NCBI GenBank assembly: GCA_903905455.1
Contig: CAIVGN010000157.1
Coordinates: 1 to 64,000, forward strand
Source of the DNA: an uncultured Archangium sp.
Lineage (GTDB): Bacteria; Myxococcota; Myxococcia; Myxococcales; Myxococcaceae
Reading direction: 5' to 3'
DNA length: 64,000 nt
Shown: positions 32,928 to 41,633 of the stretch, piece by piece
How the letters are laid out: the number at the start of each line of letters is the position of its first letter
How positions within the stretch are numbered: the first letter of the stretch is position 1
Notes under the pieces: model-generated
Told to the model about the DNA's origin: nothing
The model's input: the letters and a program-made list of their open reading frames with translations, nothing else
Databases searched by the model: none
Position numbers and translations under genes: made by a program

Positions 32928-34910
32928 ATGCACTGCGGCACATGCGGCGATGAGCACGGTTCGGGCGCCTGTCCCAGGGCGGAGTCGACCTTTGTCCCGT
33001 GGGCGGCAGGGTCTGCCGAGTATCCCGCCCCGCTGCCGCCGATGTTCACGTCGCCGGCGCCCGTGGTCGACCCGTTGCTGGGCGCGCAGGTCGGCAGCTA
33101 CAAGATCCTCAAGCTCCTGGGCACCGGCGGCATGGGCTCGGTGTACCTCGCGGAGCACTCGGGCATCGGCAGCCGCGCGGCGATCAAGTTCCTCCACGAG
33201 CACCTCGCCAGCAACCCAGACCTCGTGCAGCGCTTCTATTCCGAGGCGCGCTCCGTCAACGTGATCGGCCACGCGAACATCGTCAGCATCTTCGACATGA
33301 ACGTGCTGCCGCCCAACCGCTACTACCTGGTGATGGAGTACCTCGAGGGCCGCTCCCTCGAGTCGCTGGTGCAGCAGGGCCCGATGCCCCTGGCCCGCGC
33401 GGTGCCCATCCTGGTGCAGGTCTGCGACGCGCTCGAGGCCGCCCACGAGGCGGGCATCGTTCACCGTGATCTCAAGCCCGAGAACCTGATCCTCGTGAAG
33501 CGCGGCCGGCAGGAAGACTTCGTCAAGGTCTTCGACTTCGGCATCGCCAAGCTCGCGAGCACCGTGTCGAACCGCAAGACGGCCACGGGCATGATCATCG
33601 GCACGCCCGACTACATGGCCCCCGAGCAGGCCAGCGGCGAGCCCGTCGACAGCCGCACCGACCAGTACTCGCTGGGCGTCATCGCCTACGAGCTGGCCAC
33701 GGGGAAGACGCCCTTCGCCGGCCTGCCGATCACCGCGATGCTCGTGGCGCACCTCACCCAGGAACCCAGGCCCCCGCACGAGGTCAACCCGGCCGTCTCG
33801 CGCGCGGTATCGATGGTGATCCTCAAGGCGCTGGCCAAGAAGCCCGACGCCCGCTTCGCCAACGCCGGTGACTTCGGTCGTGCCCTCGAGCTCGCGCTCA
33901 AGGAATCTGAGTCGACGGGCAGCGGCGTGCTGGTGGCGGTGCCTGTCGAGCCCGCCGCGCTGCGCGCGACCCCGGCCCCGGCAGACTCGGTGCTCTCGCG
34001 CGTCACTCCCGCCCACGGCGGCGTGGTGATGGCCCCGCGCCACGTCACCCGCTTCGACGTGCAGGTGCAGGGCGAGCAGGGCGGGGTGCAGACGCTGCCG
34101 TGCCAGGACGTGTCGCGCGCCGGCTGCTTCGTGTGCAGCACCGGGACGCTGCCGCGCGTGTTCTCGCGCGTGAAGGTGACGCTGCCTTCGGTCGGCGCGT
34201 TGCTCGGCGACGTGGTGCGCCACGTGACCGTCGACCAGGCCGCCGCGTGGAACATGCCGCAGGGCTTCGGGGTGCAGTTCGTCAACGTGAAGCCCGAGCA
34301 GCGCGAAGGCCTCGATCGCCTGACGCACAGCCTCCCGGTCGCCCCCACCGAGCCCCAGCCTCCCGTGTCGCAGGCCGACGACCCGCTCGTCGAGAAGCTG
34401 CTGGCCGACGTGCGCAAGCGCATCCAGGGCGATCACTACGTGGTGCTGGGGCTGCCGCCCGACGCCGACATTCCCCTGGTGAAGTCCCGCGGGCGCGAGC
34501 TCTCGTCGCAGCTGGGCGAGCTGGGCAAGCGCCAGGTGTCCGACGGCCAGCTCAAGCAGATCGCCGCCGCCCAGGATCGGCTGCGCCAGGCCGTCGAGGT
34601 GCTGGGCAACCCGGTGAAGCGCGCGGAGTTCGACGGCTTGCGCTTCAACTGGAAGGGCGTGCTGGTGTGCCTCTCGGCCGGCCTGCGCGCCACCGAGCTC
34701 GAGGAGATCCGCAAGCGGTTCCTCAAGGCCAACGACGGTACCGAGGCCCGCGTCTCGCTGCACCTGATGACCGTGGACGCCCACGAGCGCGATGGCCACA
34801 TCGCCGACGCCTTCCGCCTCGTCGAGCACGCGCTGAACATCGACCCGCTCAACCTCGCGCTGCACCACCGCCGCAAGGCGCTGCTCAAGCGCACCCCTCA
34901 GGCCCGCTGA
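32928..34910 (+). CDS. Ser/Thr protein kinase with PilZ-like, J-like and TPR-like regions
   Basis: 660 residues from ATG 32928; an ATG at 32892 would add 12 residues, but MHCGTCGDEH (a zinc-ribbon-like CxxC start) is typical of myxobacterial kinases. The kinase domain (about 55-320) is complete: GTGGMGSVYL loop, Lys87, HRDLKPEN with Asp181, DFG with Asp203, GTPDYMAPEQ. Residues about 370-468 resemble a PilZ domain (RHVTRFDVQV; DVSRAGCFV; GFGVQFVNV). Residues about 503-570 look like a J domain (DHYVVLGLPPDADIPLVKSR ... RAEFD) without HPD, and the C-terminus has a TPR-like helix pair. No membrane helix. It probably signals from the cytoplasm; c-di-GMP control is possible. Confidence 0.87.
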   Translation: MHCGTCGDEHGSGACPRAESTFVPWAAGSAEYPAPLPPMFTSPAPVVDPLLGAQVGSYKILKLLGTGGMGSVYLAEHSGIGSRAAIKFLHEHLASNPDLVQRFYSEARSVNVIGHANIVSIFDMNVLPPNRYYLVMEYLEGRSLESLVQQGPMPLARAVPILVQVCDALEAAHEAGIVHRDLKPENLILVKRGRQEDFVKVFDFGIAKLASTVSNRKTATGMIIGTPDYMAPEQASGEPVDSRTDQYSLGVIAYELATGKTPFAGLPITAMLVAHLTQEPRPPHEVNPAVSRAVSMVILKALAKKPDARFANAGDFGRALELALKESESTGSGVLVAVPVEPAALRATPAPADSVLSRVTPAHGGVVMAPRHVTRFDVQVQGEQGGVQTLPCQDVSRAGCFVCSTGTLPRVFSRVKVTLPSVGALLGDVVRHVTVDQAAAWNMPQGFGVQFVNVKPEQREGLDRLTHSLPVAPTEPQPPVSQADDPLVEKLLADVRKRIQGDHYVVLGLPPDADIPLVKSRGRELSSQLGELGKRQVSDGQLKQIAAAQDRLRQAVEVLGNPVKRAEFDGLRFNWKGVLVCLSAGLRATELEEIRKRFLKANDGTEARVSLHLMTVDAHERDGHIADAFRLVEHALNIDPLNLALHHRRKALLKRTPQAR

Positions 34911-34921
34911 GTTCTCGAGGT

Positions 34922-34939
34922 GCGGGAACCGGGTCCCGC
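34922..34939 (+). other. small perfect hairpin GCGGGA/TCCCGC between the kinase and L,D-transpeptidase genes
   Basis: Six-base arms GCGGGA and TCCCGC around ACCGGG, 11 bases after the kinase stop and 20 before the next ATG. There is no T-run, so it is not a standard terminator. It overlaps a GGAACC element (34925-34930) like the -35 of the ECF sigma promoter. Confidence 0.35.
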
Positions 34940-34959
34940 CCCGCCGTGTTGAGACCCTG

Positions 34960-35640
34960 ATGCGCGCGTTGATCCTGCTGCTGCTCTCTTCCCTCGCGTT
35001 CGCCGACAAGGTCAAAGAGGTGAGGGCCTTGCGCGGGGCCGACGTGAAGGCCCTCGTCGAGAAGGCCGGGCTCTCGTACCCCGTCGACGAGGTCTACCTG
35101 CGGGGGTTCAAGAAGGACCGGCAGCTCGAGCTGTGGGCGGGCCAGCGCGGCCGGCCGCTGGTGCTGGTCAAGACCTACCCCTTCTGCGCGGCGTCCGGCG
35201 AGCTGGGCCCCAAGCGCAAGGAGGGCGATCTCCAGGTGCCCGAGGGGCTCTACGAGGTGCCGGAGTTCAACCCGTATTCCGACTACCACCTGTCGATGAA
35301 GGTCTCGTACCCCAACGCCAGCGACCGCCTGCGCAGCGACGCGAAGCGGCCGGGGGGTCTCATCTACCTCCACGGCAACTGCGCCAGCATCGGCTGCATC
35401 GCCATCGAAGACGCGCCCATCGAGGAGGTCTACCTCATCAGCCTCGACGCGAAGCACAGGCCCATCCGCTTCGATCTCTTCCCCACCCGGCTCACCGACG
35501 AGGCCCTCGCCGCGCTCGAGGGCGACCCCCACCTGGGGTTCTGGCGCGAGCTCCAACCCGCCTACCTCGCCTTCGAGACCTCGAAGCGACCCGCCCCCTT
35601 CCGCGTGTCTGCGAAGACGGGCGCCTACGTTCTCAAGTAG
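34960..35640 (+). CDS. L,D-transpeptidase (YkuD domain, YafK-like)
   Basis: 226 residues with a signal peptide (ALILLLLSSLAFA). The YkuD catalytic motif is present: HGNCASIGCIAIED, with His138 and nucleophile Cys146 in the S-x-G-C pattern. It should act in the periplasm on peptidoglycan or on lipoprotein-peptidoglycan links. The YafK-like branch includes DpaA, which detaches Braun lipoprotein; which activity applies here cannot be told. It precedes the ECF sigma gene by 69 bases and has a GGAACC-N17 element before its start similar to that of the sigma gene, which suggests shared control. Confidence 0.85.
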   Translation: MRALILLLLSSLAFADKVKEVRALRGADVKALVEKAGLSYPVDEVYLRGFKKDRQLELWAGQRGRPLVLVKTYPFCAASGELGPKRKEGDLQVPEGLYEVPEFNPYSDYHLSMKVSYPNASDRLRSDAKRPGGLIYLHGNCASIGCIAIEDAPIEEVYLISLDAKHRPIRFDLFPTRLTDEALAALEGDPHLGFWRELQPAYLAFETSKRPAPFRVSAKTGAYVLK

Positions 35641-35657
35641 CGTCAGCGCGCACCGCC

Positions 35658-35685
35658 GGAACCTTCTTTCGGCGCCGTTGTCTGG
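35658..35685 (+). promoter_or_regulatory. ECF-type (sigmaE-like) promoter before the sigma gene
   Basis: GGAACCTT (35658-35665), 15 bases, then TCTGG (35681-35685). This closely follows the sigmaE consensus GGAACTT-N15-16-TCTGA. Start of transcription would be near 35691, 19 bases before the ATG with an AGGTG ribosome site between. Position suggests that the sigma factor drives its own gene. Confidence 0.6.
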
Positions 35686-35709
35686 CCCCCGCGTCGAAGC
35701 AGGTGATTC

Positions 35710-36390
35710 ATGAGCGACGACGACCGGGAGGACGACGTGCCGAGCGACGTACTGGAGCTCCCAGCGCAAGCGATGGTCTCGGAGACCCGGGTCCCGGCCA
35801 TCAGCCCCCCGGAGCACCTGCTGATCGCAAAGTTGCGCCGCGGTGACCCGGCGGCCTTCGAGACCCTGGTCCGCACCCACCAGGACCGCGTGTACGACTT
35901 CTGCGTACGCATGCTGGCGGATCGCGAAGAGGCGTTCGACCTCACGCAGGAAATCTTCATCAGCATTCACAAGCACCTGGACAAGTTCAGGGCTGACGCG
36001 AAGTTGACCACGTGGATCTACCGCATCGCCCGGAACCACTGCCTCAACCGCCTCAAATACCTCAAGCGCCGAGGGCGCGGGCGCAGCGACGAGTACGGCG
36101 AGAGCAACGAGCTGTCGATCTCCGAGGCCATGGGTGGCTCGGCGCGACCCGACGATGCGGTGTCGGCCCGGAAGGACCGCGAGCTGGTGCACCGCGCGAT
36201 TCAAGAGCTCGACGAAGACCAGCGCGCCCTCGTGGTGCTGCGTGACGTCGAGGGCCTGAGCTACGAAGAGATCATGGACATCACCGAGCTGCCCGAGGGC
36301 ACGGTGAAGAGCCGGCTGCATCGCGCGCGCGAAAAGCTGGCAGGGATCCTGATGAAGCTTGAACAGAGCTTCGCGGATCGAGGAGACTGA
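35710..36390 (+). CDS. ECF RNA polymerase sigma factor
   Basis: 226 residues. Region 2 spans about 45-120 (AFETLVRTHQDRVYDFCVRM; DLTQEIFISIHKHL; TTWIYRIARNHCLNRLK) and region 4 about 160-215 (LDEDQRALVVLRDVEGLSYE; EGTVKSRLHRAREKL). A 35-residue acidic N-terminal extension precedes region 2. It directs RNA polymerase to an alternative promoter set, probably envelope-related since it sits by an L,D-transpeptidase. The putative anti-sigma gene starts four bases after its stop. Confidence 0.93.
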   Translation: MSDDDREDDVPSDVLELPAQAMVSETRVPAISPPEHLLIAKLRRGDPAAFETLVRTHQDRVYDFCVRMLADREEAFDLTQEIFISIHKHLDKFRADAKLTTWIYRIARNHCLNRLKYLKRRGRGRSDEYGESNELSISEAMGGSARPDDAVSARKDRELVHRAIQELDEDQRALVVLRDVEGLSYEEIMDITELPEGTVKSRLHRAREKLAGILMKLEQSFADRGD

Positions 36391-36394
36391 CTTC

Positions 36395-36739
36395 GTGCGC
36401 CGCGAACTTTCAAAGAATGATGTCGAGCGCCTCTTCGTAGGCGCCGTCGATGACGCACTCCCGGGGGCCGACGCGAGCCAGTTCGACGCGCAGCTCTCCG
36501 AAGACCCCAGGCTCAAGGCGCGCTTCGCCCAGTACCAGCGCGCCATCGCCCTGCTCAAGGAGGCGCCCAAAGAGAAGGCGCCCGACGCGCTGGCCTCGAT
36601 GATCCTCCGCCGCACGCGCCGCCGTCGCTTCCAGCTGCGCAGCCGGGAAATCCAGAACTTCCGGTTCCCCATGGAGGTGGTGGTCCCCATGCTCATCGCC
36701 GCCCTGGTGGCGATGTTCATGCTGCTCGCGTCCCCCTGA
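36395..36739 (+). CDS. putative membrane anti-sigma factor
   Basis: 114 residues from GTG 36395 with GAGGAG upstream. The N-terminal half is helical and acidic (LSKNDVERLFVGAVDDALPG; FDAQLSEDPRLKARFAQYQR), followed by a basic stretch (RRTRRRRFQLRSR) and one membrane helix at the C-terminus (VVVPMLIAALVAMFMLLA). No His-x3-Cys-x2-Cys zinc motif. Location right after an ECF sigma gene and the single membrane segment make an anti-sigma role likely. The membrane segment is at the extreme end, so there is almost no periplasmic sensor part. Confidence 0.7.
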   Translation: MRRELSKNDVERLFVGAVDDALPGADASQFDAQLSEDPRLKARFAQYQRAIALLKEAPKEKAPDALASMILRRTRRRRFQLRSREIQNFRFPMEVVVPMLIAALVAMFMLLASP

Positions 36740-36785
36740 AACCTTTCGCTTGCCTCACCCGCGCGTAGCGTGGTGAGTGCCGCTC

Positions 36786-38339
36786 ATGTCCGACGAAGTG
36801 AGCGCAGAACAGAAGCTGTACAACGAGCGTCAGGCGAAGGCGAAGCAGCTGCAGGAACTCGGGGTCAACCCGTACGGCAACGGCTTCAACCCCGACTCGA
36901 CGGCCGCGGCCCTGCTCGAGAAGTACAACGCAGAGACCCCTGAGGCCCTCGAGACCTCGAAGCCCGGACCCTTCACGCTGGCCGGCCGCGTGGTCTCGGT
37001 GCGCGACTTCGGCAAGGCCGCCTTCATCGTCGTCCAGGACCGCACCGGCAGCCTGCAGGTGCACGTCAAGAAGGATGCGCTCGGCGAAGAGAAGTTCAAG
37101 GTGTGGAAGCTCGTCGATCTCGCCGACTTCGTGGGCGTCAAGGGCACCCTCTTCAAGTCGAAGACCGGCGAGCTGACGCTGTCGGCCACCGAGCTCACCT
37201 TCCTGGGCAAGTCGCTGCGCCCGCTGCCCGGCAAGTTCAGCAAGGGTGACGACGCCGAGGCCAAGGCCTGGGCCGAGAAGCAGGCGCTGGCCGACGTCGA
37301 GGAGCGCTACCGCCGCCGCTACGTGGACCTGCTCTCGAACCCCTCGGTGCGCGACACCTTCAAGAAGCGCACGAAGCTGGTGCAGTTCATCCGCAACTTC
37401 CTCGACGCCCGCGACTTCATGGAAGTCGAGACGCCGATGATGCACACCCTCGTGTCGGGCGCCGCGGCCCGGCCGTTCAAGACGCACCACAACGCGCTCG
37501 ACCTGCCGTTGGTGATGCGCATCGCGCCCGAGCTGCACTTGAAGCGCCTGGTGGTCGGCGGCTTCGACCGCGTCTACGAGATCAACCGCAACTTCCGGAA
37601 CGAGGGCCTGAGCACGCGCCACAACCCGGAGTTCACGATGCTCGAGTTCTACCAGGCGTACGCCACGTACGAAGACCTGATGGACCTCACCGAGCAGATG
37701 ATCTCCGAGGCCGCGGTCGCGGTGACCGGCTCGTCGGTCGTGAAGTACGGCGAGCAGACCATCGACTTCAAGAAGGGCTGGCCGCGCATCCCCATGATGG
37801 ACGCCATCCGCGCCAAGGTGCCCGAGCTCGGCGAGAGCGACTTCACCGACGTCACCAGGCTGCGCGCCGTGGCCAGCCGCGAGGCGGGCGAGAAGGACAA
37901 GACCGCCATCGCCACCATGAACTGCGGCGAGCTCATCGGCTTCCTCTTCGAGCAGCACGTCGAAGGCACGCTGGTGCAGCCGACCTTCATCACCCAGTTC
38001 CCCGTCGAGACCAGCCCCCTGGCCCGGCGCAACGGCAAGAACCCCGCGGTCACCGATCGCTTCGAGCTGTTCTGCGTGGGCCGGGAGATCGCCAACGCCT
38101 TCAGCGAGCTCAACGACCCGGTCGACCAGGCGCAGCGCTTCCAGTCCCAGCTCGACGCGAAGGACCGCGGCCAGCAGGAGACCATGGACTACGACCAGGA
38201 CTACATCCGCGCGCTCGAGCACGGCCTGCCGCCCACGGCCGGCGAGGGCATTGGAATTGATCGCCTCGCCATGCTGTTGACCGATGCCCAGTCGATTCGC
38301 GACGTGATCCTCTTCCCGCTGCTCAAGCCCCAGCAGTGA
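36786..38339 (+). CDS. lysS: lysyl-tRNA synthetase (class II)
   Basis: 517 residues from ATG 36786. An N-terminal OB fold binds the anticodon (about 60-150; GRVVSVRDFGKAAFIVVQD) and the class II core follows with motif 1 (FLDARDFMEVETPMM), motif 2 (RVYEINRNFRNEGLSTRHNPE) shortened here, and motif 3 (GEGIGIDRLAMLL). It charges tRNA-Lys with lysine. The C-terminal end overlaps the start of the Lol-type permease (GTGA). Confidence 0.96.
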   Translation: MSDEVSAEQKLYNERQAKAKQLQELGVNPYGNGFNPDSTAAALLEKYNAETPEALETSKPGPFTLAGRVVSVRDFGKAAFIVVQDRTGSLQVHVKKDALGEEKFKVWKLVDLADFVGVKGTLFKSKTGELTLSATELTFLGKSLRPLPGKFSKGDDAEAKAWAEKQALADVEERYRRRYVDLLSNPSVRDTFKKRTKLVQFIRNFLDARDFMEVETPMMHTLVSGAAARPFKTHHNALDLPLVMRIAPELHLKRLVVGGFDRVYEINRNFRNEGLSTRHNPEFTMLEFYQAYATYEDLMDLTEQMISEAAVAVTGSSVVKYGEQTIDFKKGWPRIPMMDAIRAKVPELGESDFTDVTRLRAVASREAGEKDKTAIATMNCGELIGFLFEQHVEGTLVQPTFITQFPVETSPLARRNGKNPAVTDRFELFCVGREIANAFSELNDPVDQAQRFQSQLDAKDRGQQETMDYDQDYIRALEHGLPPTAGEGIGIDRLAMLLTDAQSIRDVILFPLLKPQQ

Positions 38340-40867
38340 CTCGAACCAAGGTCCTCGCCCTCGCCACCGTCCTCCTGCTGCTCGGCCTCGTCGAGTTGCT
38401 GGTGGGCCTCGCGCGTGCCGAGTTGTTGACGCTGGCCCTGGGCGATCTCGCCTCGGTGCTGGTGGGCTGGGGGACCTTTGTCGAGCTGCCGGGTGCGCTG
38501 AGCTGGACCTTGCGCCACGCCAGGCACGTGGCCGATCTCAAGGTGTACGGCGTGCCCGGGGCCCTGCAACTGGGCCAGCTGCACCTGGGCCTGGGCATCG
38601 CCTCGTGGCTCGCCGGCTGGGGGTTGCTCGCCGTCACCCTGCGCAACGAGCAGGCCGACCCGGTGCGCTTGCGCGCGGTGTTCCGCTCGCTGCTCGACTC
38701 GGCCTCCTGGCTGCTCTCGCGCGTGTCCTTCGGGCTGTTCAGGTACCGCCCGGCGCCGCCGGAGTTCCCGCCCAATGGCCTGCACCCGCGGCTGGCGAAC
38801 TACGTCGACTTCCACTGGGGCACGCTGCTGGCGTACGGCTTCGGGTTCCTGATCTCCGAGCTGGTGTTCATTCGCCTGTACCTGGCGGTGGTGGGCAAGG
38901 GCACGGTGCAGGGCGGCGAGGTGGTCGGTGGACTTTCCCCCGTCGTCTCGTTCCTGGTGAGCTTCGGCGTGGCGATGCTCATCGCGTTCGCCGGTGGCTT
39001 CATCGGCGCGGCGAACTCCAAGCGCCTGTCGACCCCCGAGGCCACGCTGGCCTTGATCTACTTCGGCCTGCCAGTGCCGATCTTCCTCACGGTGATGCAC
39101 TCCATCCCGTCGTTGATGATCGACTACGGCAGCAAGCTCCGGGAGATCATCTACCTCGCGTCGCTGCTCGGCGAGAACCGGCCCGAGCTCAGCTACTGGC
39201 TGGTGGCCGCCGCGCTGGGCCTGGGCTTCTTCCTGGGCATCAACTTCGGCTTCGTGTCCACCTCGTCGGGACGCCTCGACCTGCGCGCCTCCTACGAGCT
39301 GTTCATCGCCTCGCGGCACGTCTCGGTGTTCCGCCCGCGGCTGCTGCTGGGCGCCTTCGCGGTGCTGCTGCTGGGCATCGTACCCCCGCTGATCCTCTGG
39401 GCGATCATCCAGGCCGCCGAGGCGGTGGTCGAGCGCACGCGGGTCAAGAAGCTGGGCCTCAAGAACCCGCTCGACGCCGCGGCGGCGCTCAACCAGTTGA
39501 AGCTCGACGCGCAGACCCCGACGGCGATGATGACCGCGCTCTCGGTGGGCGGGGTGGGCGTCGGCGTGATGGCGCTGATCATCGTGCTCTCGGTGATGAG
39601 CGGCTTCGAGGCCGACCTGCAGAAGAAGATCCTCGGCACCAACTCCCACGGCGTGATCATGAAGTACTCGCCGGAGATGCCCGAGTACGAGGACGTGATC
39701 GCCAAGGTGGAGGGCGTGCGCGGCATCAAGGGCGCGACCCCGTTCATCTTGAACGAGGTGATGATCTCGTCCGAGGGCAACATCTCGGGCTCGATGATCA
39801 AGGGCATCGACCCGCTGACCGTCGACCGGGTCACCGACCTGCCGGAGTACCTCGGTGGCCCTGACCAGGACCCGAAGATCGGCCGCCAGGCGCTCGACTG
39901 GCTGGTGGACCCCTCGAAGATCAAGCGGCGCCACCTCGCCGGGTTCGACGAGCCCGCCTTCGACGGCAAGCCCGCCACCGGTGACGCGCAGGGCCAGCCT
40001 GAGAAGGAGAAGACCGACATCGAGCGCGACCCGCTGCTCGAGCTCCCCCCGGCCGACAAGGAAGAGGAGATCGTGCTGCCCGGCATCCTGGTGGGCCGCG
40101 AGCTCGCCGCGTCGCTCAAGGTGGTGGTCGGCGATCGCGTGAACGTGGTCTCGCCGCTGGGTGGCGAGCTGGGACCGCAGGGCCCGATGCCCAAGAGCCG
40201 CCCCTTCCGCGTGGCCGGCATCTTCTATTCGGGCATGTACGAGTACGACTCGAAGTTCGTCTACATCCACCTCCGCGAGGCGCAGACCTTCTTCAACATC
40301 AAGGGCGCCAGCGGCATCGAGGTGAAGGTGACCGACGTGGACAACGCGCGCGGCACGATGAAGGCCGTCTACGACACGCTGCAGGGCTACCCGTACCGCA
40401 CCAAGGACTGGGGCGAGATGAACCGCAACCTCTTCGCGGCGCTGCGCCTGGAGAAGCTGGTGATGGGCATCATCTTGTCGATCATCGTGATCGTCGCCGC
40501 CGGCCTCATCGTGGCCACGGTGATCATGCTGGTGCTCGAGAAGCGCAAGGAGATCGCGGTGCTCAAGGCGCTCGGCGTGCCCGACGGCGGCATCGTGAAG
40601 ATCTTCCTCTCCGAGGGCCTGCAGATCGGCGTGGCGGGCGGCGTGCTGGGGCTCATCGCCGGGCTCGCGTGGTGCCTGTTCATCGAGCGCGTGGGCATCA
40701 AGCTCGACCCGCAGGTCTATTACATCCCCTCGTTGCCGGTGCGCATCGAGCCCTTCCAGACGGCGCTCTCGGTGGTGATCGCCATCCTCGTGACCTTCCT
40801 CGCCAGCATCTACCCGGCGCTCAAGGCCTCGCAGGTCGAACCCGTCGACGGCTTGAAGTCGGAGTGA
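38336..40867 (+). CDS. LolC/LolE-type lipoprotein-releasing permease with a large N-terminal membrane extension
   Basis: 843 residues from GTG 38336, overlapping the lysS stop. From about residue 395 it is a LolC/E protein: first membrane helix ALSVGGVGVGVMALIIVLSV followed by MSGFEADL, a periplasmic domain, and three C-terminal helices with EKRKEIAVLKALGVPDGG near 740. The usual family length is about 410. The first 370 residues here add six to eight hydrophobic segments (e.g. WGTLLAYGFGFLISELVFI, PEATLALIYFGLPVPIFLTV). The periplasmic domain also carries a charged insertion (about 540-575). With LolD next it should release outer-membrane lipoproteins from the inner membrane. Confidence 0.85.
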   Translation: MTRTKVLALATVLLLLGLVELLVGLARAELLTLALGDLASVLVGWGTFVELPGALSWTLRHARHVADLKVYGVPGALQLGQLHLGLGIASWLAGWGLLAVTLRNEQADPVRLRAVFRSLLDSASWLLSRVSFGLFRYRPAPPEFPPNGLHPRLANYVDFHWGTLLAYGFGFLISELVFIRLYLAVVGKGTVQGGEVVGGLSPVVSFLVSFGVAMLIAFAGGFIGAANSKRLSTPEATLALIYFGLPVPIFLTVMHSIPSLMIDYGSKLREIIYLASLLGENRPELSYWLVAAALGLGFFLGINFGFVSTSSGRLDLRASYELFIASRHVSVFRPRLLLGAFAVLLLGIVPPLILWAIIQAAEAVVERTRVKKLGLKNPLDAAAALNQLKLDAQTPTAMMTALSVGGVGVGVMALIIVLSVMSGFEADLQKKILGTNSHGVIMKYSPEMPEYEDVIAKVEGVRGIKGATPFILNEVMISSEGNISGSMIKGIDPLTVDRVTDLPEYLGGPDQDPKIGRQALDWLVDPSKIKRRHLAGFDEPAFDGKPATGDAQGQPEKEKTDIERDPLLELPPADKEEEIVLPGILVGRELAASLKVVVGDRVNVVSPLGGELGPQGPMPKSRPFRVAGIFYSGMYEYDSKFVYIHLREAQTFFNIKGASGIEVKVTDVDNARGTMKAVYDTLQGYPYRTKDWGEMNRNLFAALRLEKLVMGIILSIIVIVAAGLIVATVIMLVLEKRKEIAVLKALGVPDGGIVKIFLSEGLQIGVAGGVLGLIAGLAWCLFIERVGIKLDPQVYYIPSLPVRIEPFQTALSVVIAILVTFLASIYPALKASQVEPVDGLKSE

Positions 40868-40869
40868 CC

Positions 40870-41553
<684 letters not shown>

Positions 41554-41633
41554 AGTCGCAGTCGCGTGAAATGACCGGCGTTTTCACTCGTATGTGGGCT
41601 GGCTTTTGTCCATAAGGTGCGCCGCCCGGTCCC

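Noticed and set aside
32814-35015. Long open frame on the minus strand opposite the PilZ-like kinase, and similar ones opposite bamA (41157-43565), the Lol permease (38201-40270), the two-FtsX permease (19397-22018, plus strand) and the STAND kinase (59561-62110).
   Set aside because: All lie antisense to genes with clear domains; their composition (runs of Arg, His, Gly, Ala, Leu) is that of GC-rich shadow frames and they show no family motif.
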